NCBI GenBank assembly: GCA_964577115.1
Contig: CAZNXJ010000001.1
Location: forward strand, 269,989 to 333,988
Reading direction: 5' to 3'
Length of the DNA: 64,000 nt
DNA from: CAZNXJ01 sp964577115
GTDB taxonomy: Bacteria > Planctomycetota > Planctomycetia > Pirellulales > Pirellulaceae
Both the position numbers and the translations under genes were made by a program. Each line of letters opens with the position of its first letter. The first letter of the stretch is position 1. Shown here in pieces: positions 63,955 to 64,000 of this stretch. Below the pieces are notes generated by a model, which ran no database searches, had not been told where the DNA came from, and saw nothing but the letters and a program-made list of their open reading frames with translations.

Positions 63955-64000
63955 TTCCCGCGCCGATTCATCTTGCTCACGAGGGGCGAAATCGTTATTC

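Overview
The window reads as a piece of a high-GC Planctomycetota chromosome, probably from the Pirellulales. The taxonomic signal comes from the protein families. There are three pairs of PSCyt1/DUF1549/DUF1553 cytochrome-like proteins with Tat-exported DUF1501 proteins, one solitary DUF1501 protein, two DUF1080 proteins, Tat-signal Gfo/Idh oxidoreductases, and a multi-zinc-ribbon membrane protein. No tRNA, rRNA, CRISPR array, transposase, integrase or phage gene was recognised.

Layout. 1-2281 (minus): a DUF1501 protein followed by a truncated Gfo/Idh/MocA oxidoreductase. 2431-3672: a MacB-type ABC permease. 4593-20630: a co-directional catabolic/export block with two PSCyt-DUF1501 pairs, two DUF1080 proteins, an SDR oxidoreductase, an Nramp-related transporter without the canonical metal motif, an MFS transporter with a large insertion and a secreted FG-GAP protein. 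20708-24248: an unrecognised protein, an acetamidase/formamidase and a cytoplasmic Gfo/Idh protein. 24659-28932: the third PSCyt-DUF1501 pair. 29026-32331: a histidine kinase, an OmpR-type response regulator and a fatty-acid desaturase, with an 11-bp-phased direct repeat in front of the desaturase.

32432-48680 is mostly housekeeping: lnt, a coiled-coil/small-membrane-protein operon, a zinc-ribbon membrane protein, gyrA, UDP-glucose dehydrogenase, cutA, an FKBP isomerase, a PQQ-type sugar dehydrogenase, a RidA-family protein and metG. 49056-63929 carries a thioredoxin-trypsin fusion, a BshC-like protein coupled to a family 2 glycosyltransferase, an Hpt protein overlapping a Nif3 protein, a large secreted glycosidase-like protein that seems to lack a catalytic motif, a sugar isomerase, rsmE, an ExeA-type ATPase, small membrane proteins and a permuted papain-like (YiiX-type) protein.

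The secreted PSCyt/DUF1501/DUF1080 proteins with the sugar oxidoreductases and isomerase fit a scavenging lifestyle on complex organic matter; the substrate cannot be read from sequence. Several intergenic regions hold long imperfect inverted repeats with purine-rich or GGGTTCAG-type arms that do not look like ordinary terminators. I did not find one discrete, clearly new multi-gene system. The best leads are the unrecognised protein at 20708-22138, the tandem zinc-ribbon protein, the thioredoxin-protease fusion, the candidate regulatory box before the desaturase and the inverted-repeat families.
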